Below are positions 45,362 through 53,633 of a stretch of 57,083 bases of DNA, one piece after another. Numbering within the stretch: the stretch's first letter is position 1; each line of letters starts with the position of its first letter. Both the position numbers and the translations under genes were made by a program. Source of the stretch: an uncultured Burkholderiales bacterium (GTDB lineage: Bacteria; Pseudomonadota; Gammaproteobacteria; Burkholderiales; Burkholderiaceae_C). The notes beneath the pieces are model-generated. The model was not told the origin of the DNA. It made no database searches and saw nothing but the letters and a program-made list of their open reading frames with translations. The stretch spans positions 1 to 57,083 of the forward strand of contig CAIVLE010000205.1 of the NCBI GenBank assembly GCA_903906635.1. Reading direction: 5' to 3'.

Positions 45362-46009
45362 TTACTCGCGCACGGGATCGAACAGTTTGTGGTCGATGGC
45401 ATAGCGCACCAACTCGACTTGGTGGTGCATGTTCATCTTGAGCAAGATGTGTGACTTATGGGTGCTGACGGTCTTCACACTCAAAGACAGTTCATGAGCC
45501 ATCTCAGTCAGAGTCACACCGCGCACCAAGCGGCTGAACACCTCAAACTCGCGGTCAGTCAACAAGGTGTGCGATGGGTTGCTGGTATGCAGCAAAGTGT
45601 CTTCGGCCAGCAACTCGGCCACTTTGGGGCTGATGAACCGCCCGCCCTGGGCCACCTTGCGAATGGCGGGCACGATCAGGTCGCTGTCGCCTTCTTTGGA
45701 CAAATAACCTGAGGCGCCAGCACGGATCGCCCGCACTGCGTATTGCTCCTCTTGGTGCATGCTGAAGATCAACACTGGCAGTTTGGGCTTGTCAGTCTTG
45801 ATGAGTTTAAGCAACTCCAAGCCGTGGCGCCCAGGCATAGAGAGATCCAACACAACCGCATCCCAATCTCGGCTGCGCACCATCTCCAAGGCCAAGTTGC
45901 CGTTGGACGCCTCACCCCCCACGCACAGATCGGTGGTGTCGGCTAAGATTTTTTTCAAGCCATCGCGAATGATGGCGTGGTCATCGGCCACCAAAATTTC
46001 CAGAGTCAT
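45362..46009 (-). CDS. NarL/FixJ-type response regulator next to the mto cluster
   Basis: Response regulator of 215 residues. The receiver domain shows VADDHAIIRDGL, phospho-acceptor Asp55 in AVVLDLSMPG, and Lys in ASGYLSKEG. The LuxR-type helix-turn-helix region reads LTEMAHELSLSVKTVSTHKS. The start overlaps the stop of the sensor kinase by four bases, so the two form a two-component pair. It lies directly upstream of mtoD, with a 7-2-7 inverted repeat in between, so the mto operon is its most likely target. Signal unknown. Confidence 0.93.
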   Translation of the reverse strand: MTLEILVADDHAIIRDGLKKILADTTDLCVGGEASNGNLALEMVRSRDWDAVVLDLSMPGRHGLELLKLIKTDKPKLPVLIFSMHQEEQYAVRAIRAGASGYLSKEGDSDLIVPAIRKVAQGGRFISPKVAELLAEDTLLHTSNPSHTLLTDREFEVFSRLVRGVTLTEMAHELSLSVKTVSTHKSHILLKMNMHHQVELVRYAIDHKLFDPVRE

Positions 46010-48063
46010 GCCGTGTCTCCCAATGCATCAAGCACCGGCCAAGGCACCACCACCTTCACCGTCAAGCCGTGCTCGTTGTTGTTGGCAATCGAAAAAACAC
46101 CGCCAAGAGCCACCACGCGTTCACGCATGCTGACCAAGCCAATGCCGCCGCCCTTGGGGGGCGTGGGCAAGCCCACGCCGTTGTCCGTGACAGTCAGTAC
46201 CAAGTCCGCCTCGGCATGGACCAATCGAACCAGCACACAACTGGCATGGGCATGGCGGATCACATTGGTCAAGGACTCTTGAACAATCCGAAACAAGGCG
46301 GTCGCAAGGGTATCGTCTTTCACCCAAGTGGCGGCAGGCAGGTCGAGCTGCACCTTCAAGCCGCTGCGTTTTTCAATTTCTGCGGCTTGCCACGTCACGG
46401 CCTCGCCAAAGCCCAAGTCATCCAAGATCAAGGGGCGCAGTTCGGTCGAGATGCGGCGCACCGCCGTGATGGCTACGTCCAAAGACTGGCGCATCTCCAG
46501 CACCTTGTCTGGGCTGGCTTCTCGGCCGTCTTTGAGGCGATTGGCCAGCCACGACAGGTCCAATTTCAGACCGGTCAACTGCTGACCCAATTCGTCGTGC
46601 AATTCTCGGGCAATGCGTGCGCGCTCTTGTTCACGCACATCCTCAAGTTTGGCCGACAGCTCGCGCAATTGCTGGTTGGTTTGGTGCAAATCGGCCTCGG
46701 TGCGTCGCCGCTGTGTCACGTCACGCAGCACCGCCGTGAGTTGCTTGTGGTGACCGATCCAGGTTTGTGAAATCGTCGACTCAATCGGAAACTCGCTGCC
46801 ATCGCGGCGCAGTCCTGTGATCTCCAATTGGGGAGCCAAACTCATGGTGCGCGAGGACACCTGCGAATGCATGAACCGAGACACATGCACATCGTGCTGA
46901 GCGCGCGAACGCTCTGGGATCAGCACCGAGAGCTGCTGCCCCAGAATGTCTGGGGCAGCGAACCCAAACATCAACTCAGCGGCTGGATTGAACAAACGTA
47001 TGGTGAGTGTCTCGTCCACCGCGACCACCGCGTCCATGACCGAGTCAATCGTGTGGTGGTAGCGGTCAGTGGCATCGCGCAACTTGTCGCTCAACACCGC
47101 TTCTCGTTTCAATTCATGCACCAAAACTGCAGCGACGATACCAATGAAGACACACACGAATAAGGCCCCCAAACCGATGGGCACGGCGGTTTCACGCCAC
47201 GACGCTAAAGATTGCTCCTCGTCGTTACTGACACTCACCAGCAAGGGAAATTTCTGCACCCGTCCCACGGCAAAGTCGTACACCGCGCCGTCGCCGCTGC
47301 GGTGCTGAACCATGGTCACGTCGGCACCCACGCTCTGAATGTCAGCCTCACTGAGCTCGGGTGTTTTTTCGCCCATCATGTTCTCTCGATGGGGCAAACT
47401 CGCCACCAAGGTGCCGTCGCTCAAATAGATCGAGATAGGTCGCAAATAATCAAGCTTCATGAAGTTGTAGAGCTGCTCAAAGCGAGGAATATCCACCGCT
47501 GCCACCAACACGCCTTTGAACACACCGTTTGAACCCGAAATGCTTCGGGCCATGTACAACGTCCAACTGTTGTCGATTCGGTTACGCAGCGGATTGCCAA
47601 TAAAAAGGCCTTGCTGGTGATTTTCAGCAAACGCTTTGAAATACGCACGGTCACGGACCGACATGGACGGTGCAGCAATTTCTCTCGACGAGTTGATGAC
47701 CTGACCCTTCGCATCCACCACAAACAAAGACTTGACCTGCCGCACCCCAGAAGCTCGGGTGTTGAGCAACAAATGAATCGGCAAACTGTCCAGCGGGAAT
47801 TGGCTGCCATAGTTGTTTTGCATGCGTTCTTGCACGCCAACCAACAAGGTGTCTAGGCCACTGAAGCTTTGTTCGGTTTGCTCCATGAACATGCGCGCAA
47901 TGCTGATGGTTTCGACCCGCGAATGTTCCAACTCACGTTTGCGCAAATCCCACAGCAAAGCAGCGGCCGACATCGCAATTGCCAGCAAGGTGATGAGTAC
48001 AAAAAACCCCATCGCCTGCGAGGGCTTGGCTTGCAGCTTGAAGCGACGTAGATCGACCTTCAT
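46006..48063 (-). CDS. membrane sensor histidine kinase (Cache-PAS-HisKA_3)
   Basis: NarX/DegS-type kinase of 685 residues. Helix 1 (18-40) and helix 2 (about 295-318) flank a periplasmic dCache-like domain with SVRDRAYFKAF and GVLVAAVDIPRF. A PAS domain follows (YHHTIDSVMDAVVAVDE, FNPAAELMFGF). The HisKA_3 dimerisation domain holds the phospho-acceptor His489 in IARELHDELGQQL, and the ATPase domain has VTDNGVGL. The ligand is presumably a small extracellular molecule. It begins three bases after the nrdJ stop, so it may be cotranscribed with nrdJ. Confidence 0.92.
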   Translation of the reverse strand: MKVDLRRFKLQAKPSQAMGFFVLITLLAIAMSAAALLWDLRKRELEHSRVETISIARMFMEQTEQSFSGLDTLLVGVQERMQNNYGSQFPLDSLPIHLLLNTRASGVRQVKSLFVVDAKGQVINSSREIAAPSMSVRDRAYFKAFAENHQQGLFIGNPLRNRIDNSWTLYMARSISGSNGVFKGVLVAAVDIPRFEQLYNFMKLDYLRPISIYLSDGTLVASLPHRENMMGEKTPELSEADIQSVGADVTMVQHRSGDGAVYDFAVGRVQKFPLLVSVSNDEEQSLASWRETAVPIGLGALFVCVFIGIVAAVLVHELKREAVLSDKLRDATDRYHHTIDSVMDAVVAVDETLTIRLFNPAAELMFGFAAPDILGQQLSVLIPERSRAQHDVHVSRFMHSQVSSRTMSLAPQLEITGLRRDGSEFPIESTISQTWIGHHKQLTAVLRDVTQRRRTEADLHQTNQQLRELSAKLEDVREQERARIARELHDELGQQLTGLKLDLSWLANRLKDGREASPDKVLEMRQSLDVAITAVRRISTELRPLILDDLGFGEAVTWQAAEIEKRSGLKVQLDLPAATWVKDDTLATALFRIVQESLTNVIRHAHASCVLVRLVHAEADLVLTVTDNGVGLPTPPKGGGIGLVSMRERVVALGGVFSIANNNEHGLTVKVVVPWPVLDALGDTA

Positions 48064-48066
48064 GAG

Positions 48067-50484
48067 TTAACCACAAGCCCCCACATGGCCGCACTGGGTG
48101 CAAAACTCGCAACCGTCTTTGCGGATCACGGCATGGGCGCCGCATTCGGTGCATTTTTTGCCAGCCATAACTATCGGGCTGGGCACATTCAAACTGGCCT
48201 GCTCCTCTGTATCAGCCCCAGGAGATGAAAACTTGCACCGCGTCTCAATGATGTTTTGCACCGCATAGGCCACCGCAGCCACTTCGGAGTCGTGCCACAA
48301 AGGCACTTGGGTGCCGTCGGATTTGGCATAGGTCCCCAAGCGCACGGGGCCTCGGTCCCAGGCCACTTTGCGCATGTCACTCAGTGCACGTTCCAAAAAT
48401 CCGCCGCGCGCCGCCAAGGACAACAGGCGCATGCTTGAGGTCACCCATTGCTGCGACTCACCGCTTTGGCCAACCGGCATGAAGAATTCAATGGCACGCT
48501 CCAAGCTTGCGCTGCCATCCGTGCTCGGAATTTGCAAGAACGAGACCAACAGGTACAAGGTTTTTTGGCCTTCGTAGGTCCAGTAGTCCACCTTTTCAGC
48601 CACTGCGGGCAAGGCCCCCTTTGGGCGGCTTTCAATCACGGTGCGCATTGGATCGGTGGCCGCTTGTACCGGAACCGATGTGCCCAGCTCTGCCAAGGCC
48701 GGAACATCCAACACCGAACCCAGGATGCTGTTGGGCCGATAGGTGGCCAAGCCTTTGAGCTTGGCTTGCCAGGCTTGTTGGTACAAGTCTTTGAAGTCTG
48801 CGTAGGGGTAGTCCGCTGGCACGTTGACAGTTTTTGAAATCGCTGTATCCACAAAAGGCTGGACCGCTTGCATCATGGCAAGGTGGTCAGACGCCGCCAT
48901 CTCCAAGGCCGACACAAAGTAGCTGGGCAAGTGATCGACGTCACCACCGAGTTCTCGGTACAGGCGCCAAGCGTGGTCTTGCACCTCGTACGCGCTGGTG
49001 CTGCCATCGGATTCGCGTTTCTTGCGTTGGTAAACCCAAGAAAAAGCAGGCTCAATGCCGTTCGATGCATTGTCGGCAAAGGCCAGGCTCACCGTGCCTG
49101 TGGGCGCGATCGACAGCAAGTGGCTGTTGCGCAAGCCGTGCTGGCGAATTTGCGCTTTCAAGGCCTCAGGCAAGCGGCTGGCAAACGTGCCCGGCGACAA
49201 ATAGGCCTGCGCATCGAACTTCGCAAAAGCGCCTTTTTCTTGCGCCAACGCCACCGAGGCACCGTAGGCCGCGTCGCGCATGGTGCGCGCTATCTGAGTC
49301 GCCATGTCGCGGCCTTCAGCTTGGTTGTAATGCAGTCCTAGCATGACCAAGGTGTCGCCCAAGCCGGTGAAGCCCACGCCGATGCGGCGTTTGTCCATAG
49401 CCTCTTGCCGTTGCTGGGGCAGCGGCCAAAACGTCAGGTCGAGCACGTTGTCCAAGGCACGCACCTGCACAGCCACGACACGCGCAAAAGCCTCAAAGTC
49501 AAAGCTTGCGGCCCCTTGCAGGCCAAACGGATGGCGAACAAAACGCGGCAATATCACAGGCCCCAAGTCACAGCACCCGTAGGGCGGCAAAGGCTGCTCA
49601 CCACACGGGTTGGTGGCGTCAATCGACTCGCAAGCGCGCAAATTGTTGTCTTGGTTGATGTGGTCCAAAAACAAAATGCCCGGCTCGGCAAAGTCATAGG
49701 CCGACAGCATCACCTGGTCCCACACCGCTTGGGCAGGCAAGGTTTGGTAGGTCCACCAGCCATCGTCGCGCTGGCGTGCCCCCGCCGCCAGACTGGCATC
49801 GGCGGGCTTGGCGCGGTGCACCAAGTCCCAGTCGCGGTGCTCGGCCAAGGCCAGCATAAACGCATCCGGTACGCCGACTGAGACATTGAAGTTGTTCCAT
49901 CGTCCCGGCGTTCGTTTGGCTTGTATGAACTCCAGCACATCGGGATGGTCGATGCGCAACACCCCCATTTGAGCGCCGCGTCGCGCCCCGGCGCTCTCGA
50001 CCGTAGCGCACGATTGGTCAAACACATTGATGTAACTGCACGGTCCCGACGCCACTGAGGCTGTGCCATGCACATAGGCGCCACGCGGGCGAATGCGTGA
50101 AAAATCGTAGCCCACACCGCCACCTCGGCGCATGGTCTCGGCCGCTTCTCGCAAGGCCTCGTAAATGCCAGGGTAGCCTTGCGCGTCCACACCTTGAATG
50201 CAATCGCCCACGGGCTGTACAAAGCAGTTGATAAGGGTGGCTTGGATCGAGGTGCCCGCGGCACTCATGATGCGGCCCGCGCCAATGGCGCCCGCCTCTA
50301 GGTTAGCCAAAAACAACTCTTCGTAGTGGCTGCGCTGGTTCTCTGGCTCCACCGATGCCAAAGCCTTGGCTACGCGCAAAAAAACCGCTTGCGCATCGGC
50401 CTCGTCCGCTTTGAGGTATTTTTCTTTCAGCACGTCAAGGCTGATGGCCTGCGACGATGTCATATTCGAGGGTTCGCGCTTCAT
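48067..50484 (-). CDS. nrdJ: class II (adenosylcobalamin-dependent) ribonucleotide reductase
   Basis: Cytosolic enzyme of 805 residues that reduces ribonucleoside diphosphates using a coenzyme-B12 radical, so it works with or without oxygen. Active-site motif NPCGEQ is intact, with the redox Cys in NCFVQPVGD. The C-terminus has a zinc-ribbon-like KKCTECGAHA and CEFCTQCG tail with reducible cysteines. The ATG at 50484 follows AAGGA nine bases upstream; a shorter start at 50463 is possible. No cobalamin riboswitch is visible. Its position between ccmB and the kinase is unusual. Confidence 0.95.
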   Translation of the reverse strand: MKREPSNMTSSQAISLDVLKEKYLKADEADAQAVFLRVAKALASVEPENQRSHYEELFLANLEAGAIGAGRIMSAAGTSIQATLINCFVQPVGDCIQGVDAQGYPGIYEALREAAETMRRGGGVGYDFSRIRPRGAYVHGTASVASGPCSYINVFDQSCATVESAGARRGAQMGVLRIDHPDVLEFIQAKRTPGRWNNFNVSVGVPDAFMLALAEHRDWDLVHRAKPADASLAAGARQRDDGWWTYQTLPAQAVWDQVMLSAYDFAEPGILFLDHINQDNNLRACESIDATNPCGEQPLPPYGCCDLGPVILPRFVRHPFGLQGAASFDFEAFARVVAVQVRALDNVLDLTFWPLPQQRQEAMDKRRIGVGFTGLGDTLVMLGLHYNQAEGRDMATQIARTMRDAAYGASVALAQEKGAFAKFDAQAYLSPGTFASRLPEALKAQIRQHGLRNSHLLSIAPTGTVSLAFADNASNGIEPAFSWVYQRKKRESDGSTSAYEVQDHAWRLYRELGGDVDHLPSYFVSALEMAASDHLAMMQAVQPFVDTAISKTVNVPADYPYADFKDLYQQAWQAKLKGLATYRPNSILGSVLDVPALAELGTSVPVQAATDPMRTVIESRPKGALPAVAEKVDYWTYEGQKTLYLLVSFLQIPSTDGSASLERAIEFFMPVGQSGESQQWVTSSMRLLSLAARGGFLERALSDMRKVAWDRGPVRLGTYAKSDGTQVPLWHDSEVAAVAYAVQNIIETRCKFSSPGADTEEQASLNVPSPIVMAGKKCTECGAHAVIRKDGCEFCTQCGHVGACG

Positions 50485-50608
50485 CAGTGGGTGTCCTTGC
50501 CAACGGTCTGGCCACAGGCTACCCAAGCCGCCCTGCACAAAGTTTGTGATGTATCAAACGTATGAGGGTTAAAGACAAAAATTTAACCCCAAGCATGGGG
50601 TCGGCACC

Positions 50609-51289
50609 TTATTCGAGTGCAATCCGCAACGCAGCAGCGCAGGCCCAAGGGCTGAAAAACAGGGCTGGCCACAACATGGCCAGAAGGATCGAGAAATGGG
50701 CTTGGCTACCCAAACCGCTGGCCTGGGCTTCTACAGCACCGGCACCAAACACCAACACCGGAATAAACAAGGGCAGCACCAGCAAAGACAGCAACACGCC
50801 GCCCCCACGCACACCCAACGTCAAGGCCGCGCCGATGCCACCCACCAAGGACAAGATGGGCGTGCCCATCAACAAAGCCAAGCTGAGTGTGAGCAAGGCG
50901 TCGCTGGACAAATCAAATTGCAACCCAAGCACCGGAGCCAACAGCACCAAGGGCAGACCCGAGACCAACCAATGCGCCAACATCTTGGCACCAACCAGCA
51001 CCGGCAAGGGTGCAGGCGACAAGGCCAATTGCTCTAAAGAGCCATCGCGGTAGTCGGCTTCAAACAAACGCTGCAAGGCCAGCATGCTGGACAACAAAGC
51101 GCCTACCCACAGCACACCGGGCGCCACCAAACGCAAGGTATTGAGCTCGGGGCCAATGCCCAGCGGAAACAAAGCAGCCACCACGACGAAAAAAAACACC
51201 GCCGTGAGCACCTCGCTTTTGCGGCGCATGGCCAGCAGCAGGTCACGCCGCAGCACCGCCCCAAAAGCCGCGATGGTGGGAGAGTTCAT
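50609..51289 (-). CDS. ccmB: haem exporter ABC permease CcmB
   Basis: Six-helix inner-membrane protein of 226 residues, the permease part of the CcmAB complex that uses ATP to release holo-CcmE from CcmC. Conserved segments are FFVVVAALFPLGIGPE near the N-terminus and LFEADYRDGSLEQL with PLPVLVGAKMLAHW. Its start overlaps the ccmA stop by four bases. Normally ccmC follows directly; here nrdJ comes next, 124 bases on, and ccmC lies about 15 kb away. Confidence 0.95.
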   Translation of the reverse strand: MNSPTIAAFGAVLRRDLLLAMRRKSEVLTAVFFFVVVAALFPLGIGPELNTLRLVAPGVLWVGALLSSMLALQRLFEADYRDGSLEQLALSPAPLPVLVGAKMLAHWLVSGLPLVLLAPVLGLQFDLSSDALLTLSLALLMGTPILSLVGGIGAALTLGVRGGGVLLSLLVLPLFIPVLVFGAGAVEAQASGLGSQAHFSILLAMLWPALFFSPWACAAALRIALE

Positions 51290-51924
51290 GGGGCGGCCTC
51301 CAAGCGGTAGCGCTGCACTGCCACAGGAGTGCCATCGGCGCGGGCCAAGCTCACGGCTTGGTGACTTGTGAACAACACCATGCCCCCCTGCAGCACGTGA
51401 TCGGCCATCAAGACGCGCAAGGCATCAACGGCCTTGACGTCCAAGGCCACGAAGGGTTCATCCAGCACCCACAGGGGCGATTGGCTGGCCCACAGTCGCG
51501 CCAAGGCGGTGCGCCGCTTTTGGCCCTGCGACATGACGCGCAATGGCAAGTGCTCGCGCCCACGCAAGCCCATGCGGGCCAAAGCGGCCAGCGCTTGGTG
51601 CTGGGTCAGGGCACGCCCAGCCACCGCCGCATCCGATAACAGGTTTTCCAAGGCGCTGAGCTCTTCTTTGAGCGAGAGACCATGACCCAAATAAAACAAG
51701 GCCGCACGAAAGGCAGCAGGGTCGTCTTGCGTCGGCTGCCCCATCCAGCGCACCTCGCCGGAATCGGCCTGCGACAAACCGCAGACGATGCGCAGCAAAC
51801 TGGTTTTGCCCACCCCGTTGTCTCCCTCCAAATGCAGGGCTTGGCCGGCGTGCAGTTCCAAGTTCACCTCGGCAAACAAAGGCTTATAGCCGCGGGTGCA
51901 AGAAATTTGGGACAGCGTCAACAT
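51286..51924 (-). CDS. ccmA: haem exporter ATP-binding protein CcmA
   Basis: Short ABC ATPase of 212 residues. Walker A is GDNGVGKTSL (about residues 35-44), the signature reads MSQGQKRRTALARL (a CcmA-type variant of LSGGQ), and Walker B LWVLDEPFVALD is intact. The ATG at 51924 starts MLTLSQISC, the family's usual N-terminus. Longer starts at 51954 and 51972 would overlap the acyltransferase gene. It forms an operon with ccmB. Confidence 0.95.
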   Translation of the reverse strand: MLTLSQISCTRGYKPLFAEVNLELHAGQALHLEGDNGVGKTSLLRIVCGLSQADSGEVRWMGQPTQDDPAAFRAALFYLGHGLSLKEELSALENLLSDAAVAGRALTQHQALAALARMGLRGREHLPLRVMSQGQKRRTALARLWASQSPLWVLDEPFVALDVKAVDALRVLMADHVLQGGMVLFTSHQAVSLARADGTPVAVQRYRLEAAP

Positions 51925-51934
51925 GTGCGCGCGC

Positions 51935-52858
51935 TCAGATGAAGGTGCCAGCATAGGTGACCACGCGCCCACCGGTGCTCATTTTGAAACGCGCAATGCC
52001 CGCGCTGCGGATGGTGTTGACGCCACCCAAGTCCAGCACCCGCACGCCGCGCTCACGCAAAGCTTGGATGCCGCGCCACAAAATCAGGTTATGGGCGTGC
52101 AAGTCTCGCCCCGCGTCGCTGTTCCAGCCCACGTGGTAGGTCGCGGCTTCCCCGTGGATCAAAAACATCATGCCTGCCACCCGGTCGCGTCCCACATCGG
52201 CGCGCAGAGTCAACATGTTTTGGCTGGGCTGCTGGCGCGACTGCGCGTACACATCAAAAAACTGCAATGGCAAACCATGCAAGCCACGCTGCTCGCGCTG
52301 CTGCATTTCTGCGTCCAACAACCAACGGTACTGACCCGGATTGGTGCCCACGCGGTGCACCGTCAAGGCCGAGGCTTCAGCGCCACCCAGACGGTGGCGC
52401 CAGCGTTTGTCGAGTTGCGCACGAAGGGTCTCCAGCGACGCGGTCAAGTCCAGCAGCACCGTGCTGTGCCCAGTCATCACACGCCGCCATTTGGACAGGC
52501 CCAACTCAGCTCCATCAGGCTCTTCTGGGGTGATGGCCACCCAGCGCAAACGCCCCAGGGGCAAGGTACGGCGCAAAGCTTGGTACGCCCGTGCTTTGTC
52601 ATCACCCGACAGCGCTTGCAACCACACCGGGCCGCGAGAGCACAAGACAAAGTTCAGGCTTCGGCCCATCAAATGACGCACCATGAATTGCGCCAGGGCC
52701 ACCGGCGTGCCATCTTGGCTGACACAAGCGCGCAGCACATGCACGCCCAAGGCCTTCATGGTCGAGCCATAAGCCCAGTCTTGTTGCAAAGGTGCCGCGG
52801 CCCCCGCGTGCTGCGCATCCCAAAAAGCCAGGTCGACCTGATCCCAGTCAACTTTCAT
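51935..52858 (-). CDS. FemAB-like GNAT-fold acyltransferase
   Basis: Predicted cytosolic acyltransferase of 307 residues with duplicated GNAT-type domains like FemAB/FemX peptidoglycan cross-bridge enzymes and related polysaccharide-modifying proteins. Recognisable segments are LQQDWAYGSTMKALG at the start, KRWRHRLGGAE in the middle, and the final YHVGWNSDAGRDLHAHNLILW and VLDLGGVNTI. Gram-negative relatives are often linked to polysaccharide or sortase-like systems; none is adjacent here. ATG at 52858 chosen over an upstream extension. It ends 10 bases before ccmA, so it may be its operon partner. Confidence 0.8.
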   Translation of the reverse strand: MKVDWDQVDLAFWDAQHAGAAAPLQQDWAYGSTMKALGVHVLRACVSQDGTPVALAQFMVRHLMGRSLNFVLCSRGPVWLQALSGDDKARAYQALRRTLPLGRLRWVAITPEEPDGAELGLSKWRRVMTGHSTVLLDLTASLETLRAQLDKRWRHRLGGAEASALTVHRVGTNPGQYRWLLDAEMQQREQRGLHGLPLQFFDVYAQSRQQPSQNMLTLRADVGRDRVAGMMFLIHGEAATYHVGWNSDAGRDLHAHNLILWRGIQALRERGVRVLDLGGVNTIRSAGIARFKMSTGGRVVTYAGTFI

Positions 52859-52896
52859 GCGCCTAGAATTCCAGAAAAATTGACACCCCAACCCCT

Positions 52897-53094
52897 ATGC
52901 TGAAGTTTCTGAGCGAGCGACGCAAACAACAAACCGTGATGGGCCATCGCTTGGAAGAGCCGCGCCCCACCCTGCTGGTCGTCTGGTGGGCACTGTTCTA
53001 TGTGGGTCTGCCATTGCTGGTCTTGGGTGCGGTGATCGATCTGCTGATACAAGCCACGACCGGCCACTGCACGGGCTTTTGGTGTGGTCTGTGA
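52897..53094 (+). CDS. small single-helix membrane protein, unknown
   Basis: Sixty-five residues with a basic N-terminus (FLSERRKQQ) and one strongly hydrophobic helix (about 27-51) followed by a short tail with two cysteines, CTGFWC. I do not recognise a family. It is divergent from the FemAB-like gene with only 38 bases between starts and lacks a clear ribosome-binding site. The reading frame composition (conserved-looking charge pattern and helix) makes it plausible as a real gene, but it could be spurious. Confidence 0.55.
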   Translation: MLKFLSERRKQQTVMGHRLEEPRPTLLVVWWALFYVGLPLLVLGAVIDLLIQATTGHCTGFWCGL

Positions 53095-53183
53095 GTGGGG
53101 CGGGGCCCACGTTCTGGCAATGAACAGCACGGTGAGTTGACGAAGTCTTAAAAACAAAGGGAATGATCGCACACCGGACCCCT

Positions 53184-53633
53184 TCACTGAGCAGGCAGGG
53201 TGCAAGGGCCTTCAAATTGCAGCCGCACGTTTTTGCCACGGTAAACGATGTCGTGGTACGCATACAAGGTGACGGTTTCGCGTTCGATGCGAATCTCCGA
53301 CACAAACCCCGTGAGTTGGTGTTTGCGCATCGCACCCAACTGCTTGGACGAGGTTAGGTTTTTGCCCGCAAAGTCATCCGTGGTCAAGCTGCTGGCCTGC
53401 ACTTGGTACAACTTAGAGCCGTTGACTTTGAGAAAAATGTTTTTTCCCATGGACTGAATTTCCACCTCGATTTTCTCGGGCGCAATCTTGCGGTCCTCTA
53501 GCGCTGGAATCACACCCTCGACCTGGCAGGGCATTTTGAAAGTCTGTGCGTTGGCACTTTGCCAAGCCATGACGCCAAGACTCAGCGCCATCCACCAACG
53601 AAAGCCAAGACTAAAAAGTGATGTCCAGTTCAT
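53184..53633 (-). CDS. secreted hypothetical protein, coupled to clcF
   Basis: Protein of 149 residues with a clear signal peptide (ALSLGVMAWQSANAQT), so the mature protein is periplasmic. The mature part of about 120 residues looks beta-rich, with two cysteines (MPCQVEG near its start and EGPCTLPAQ at its end) that could form a disulfide joining the termini. No family is recognised. Its start overlaps the stop of the CLC gene by four bases, so the two are cotranscribed and coupled. A functional link to anion transport is possible but unproven. Confidence 0.75.
   Translation of the reverse strand: MNWTSLFSLGFRWWMALSLGVMAWQSANAQTFKMPCQVEGVIPALEDRKIAPEKIEVEIQSMGKNIFLKVNGSKLYQVQASSLTTDDFAGKNLTSSKQLGAMRKHQLTGFVSEIRIERETVTLYAYHDIVYRGKNVRLQFEGPCTLPAQ

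Noticed and set aside
50485-50608. Possible cobalamin riboswitch ahead of nrdJ
   Set aside because: The gap is only 124 bases and lacks the B12-box GCCACTG-type element. It is too short for a full riboswitch.
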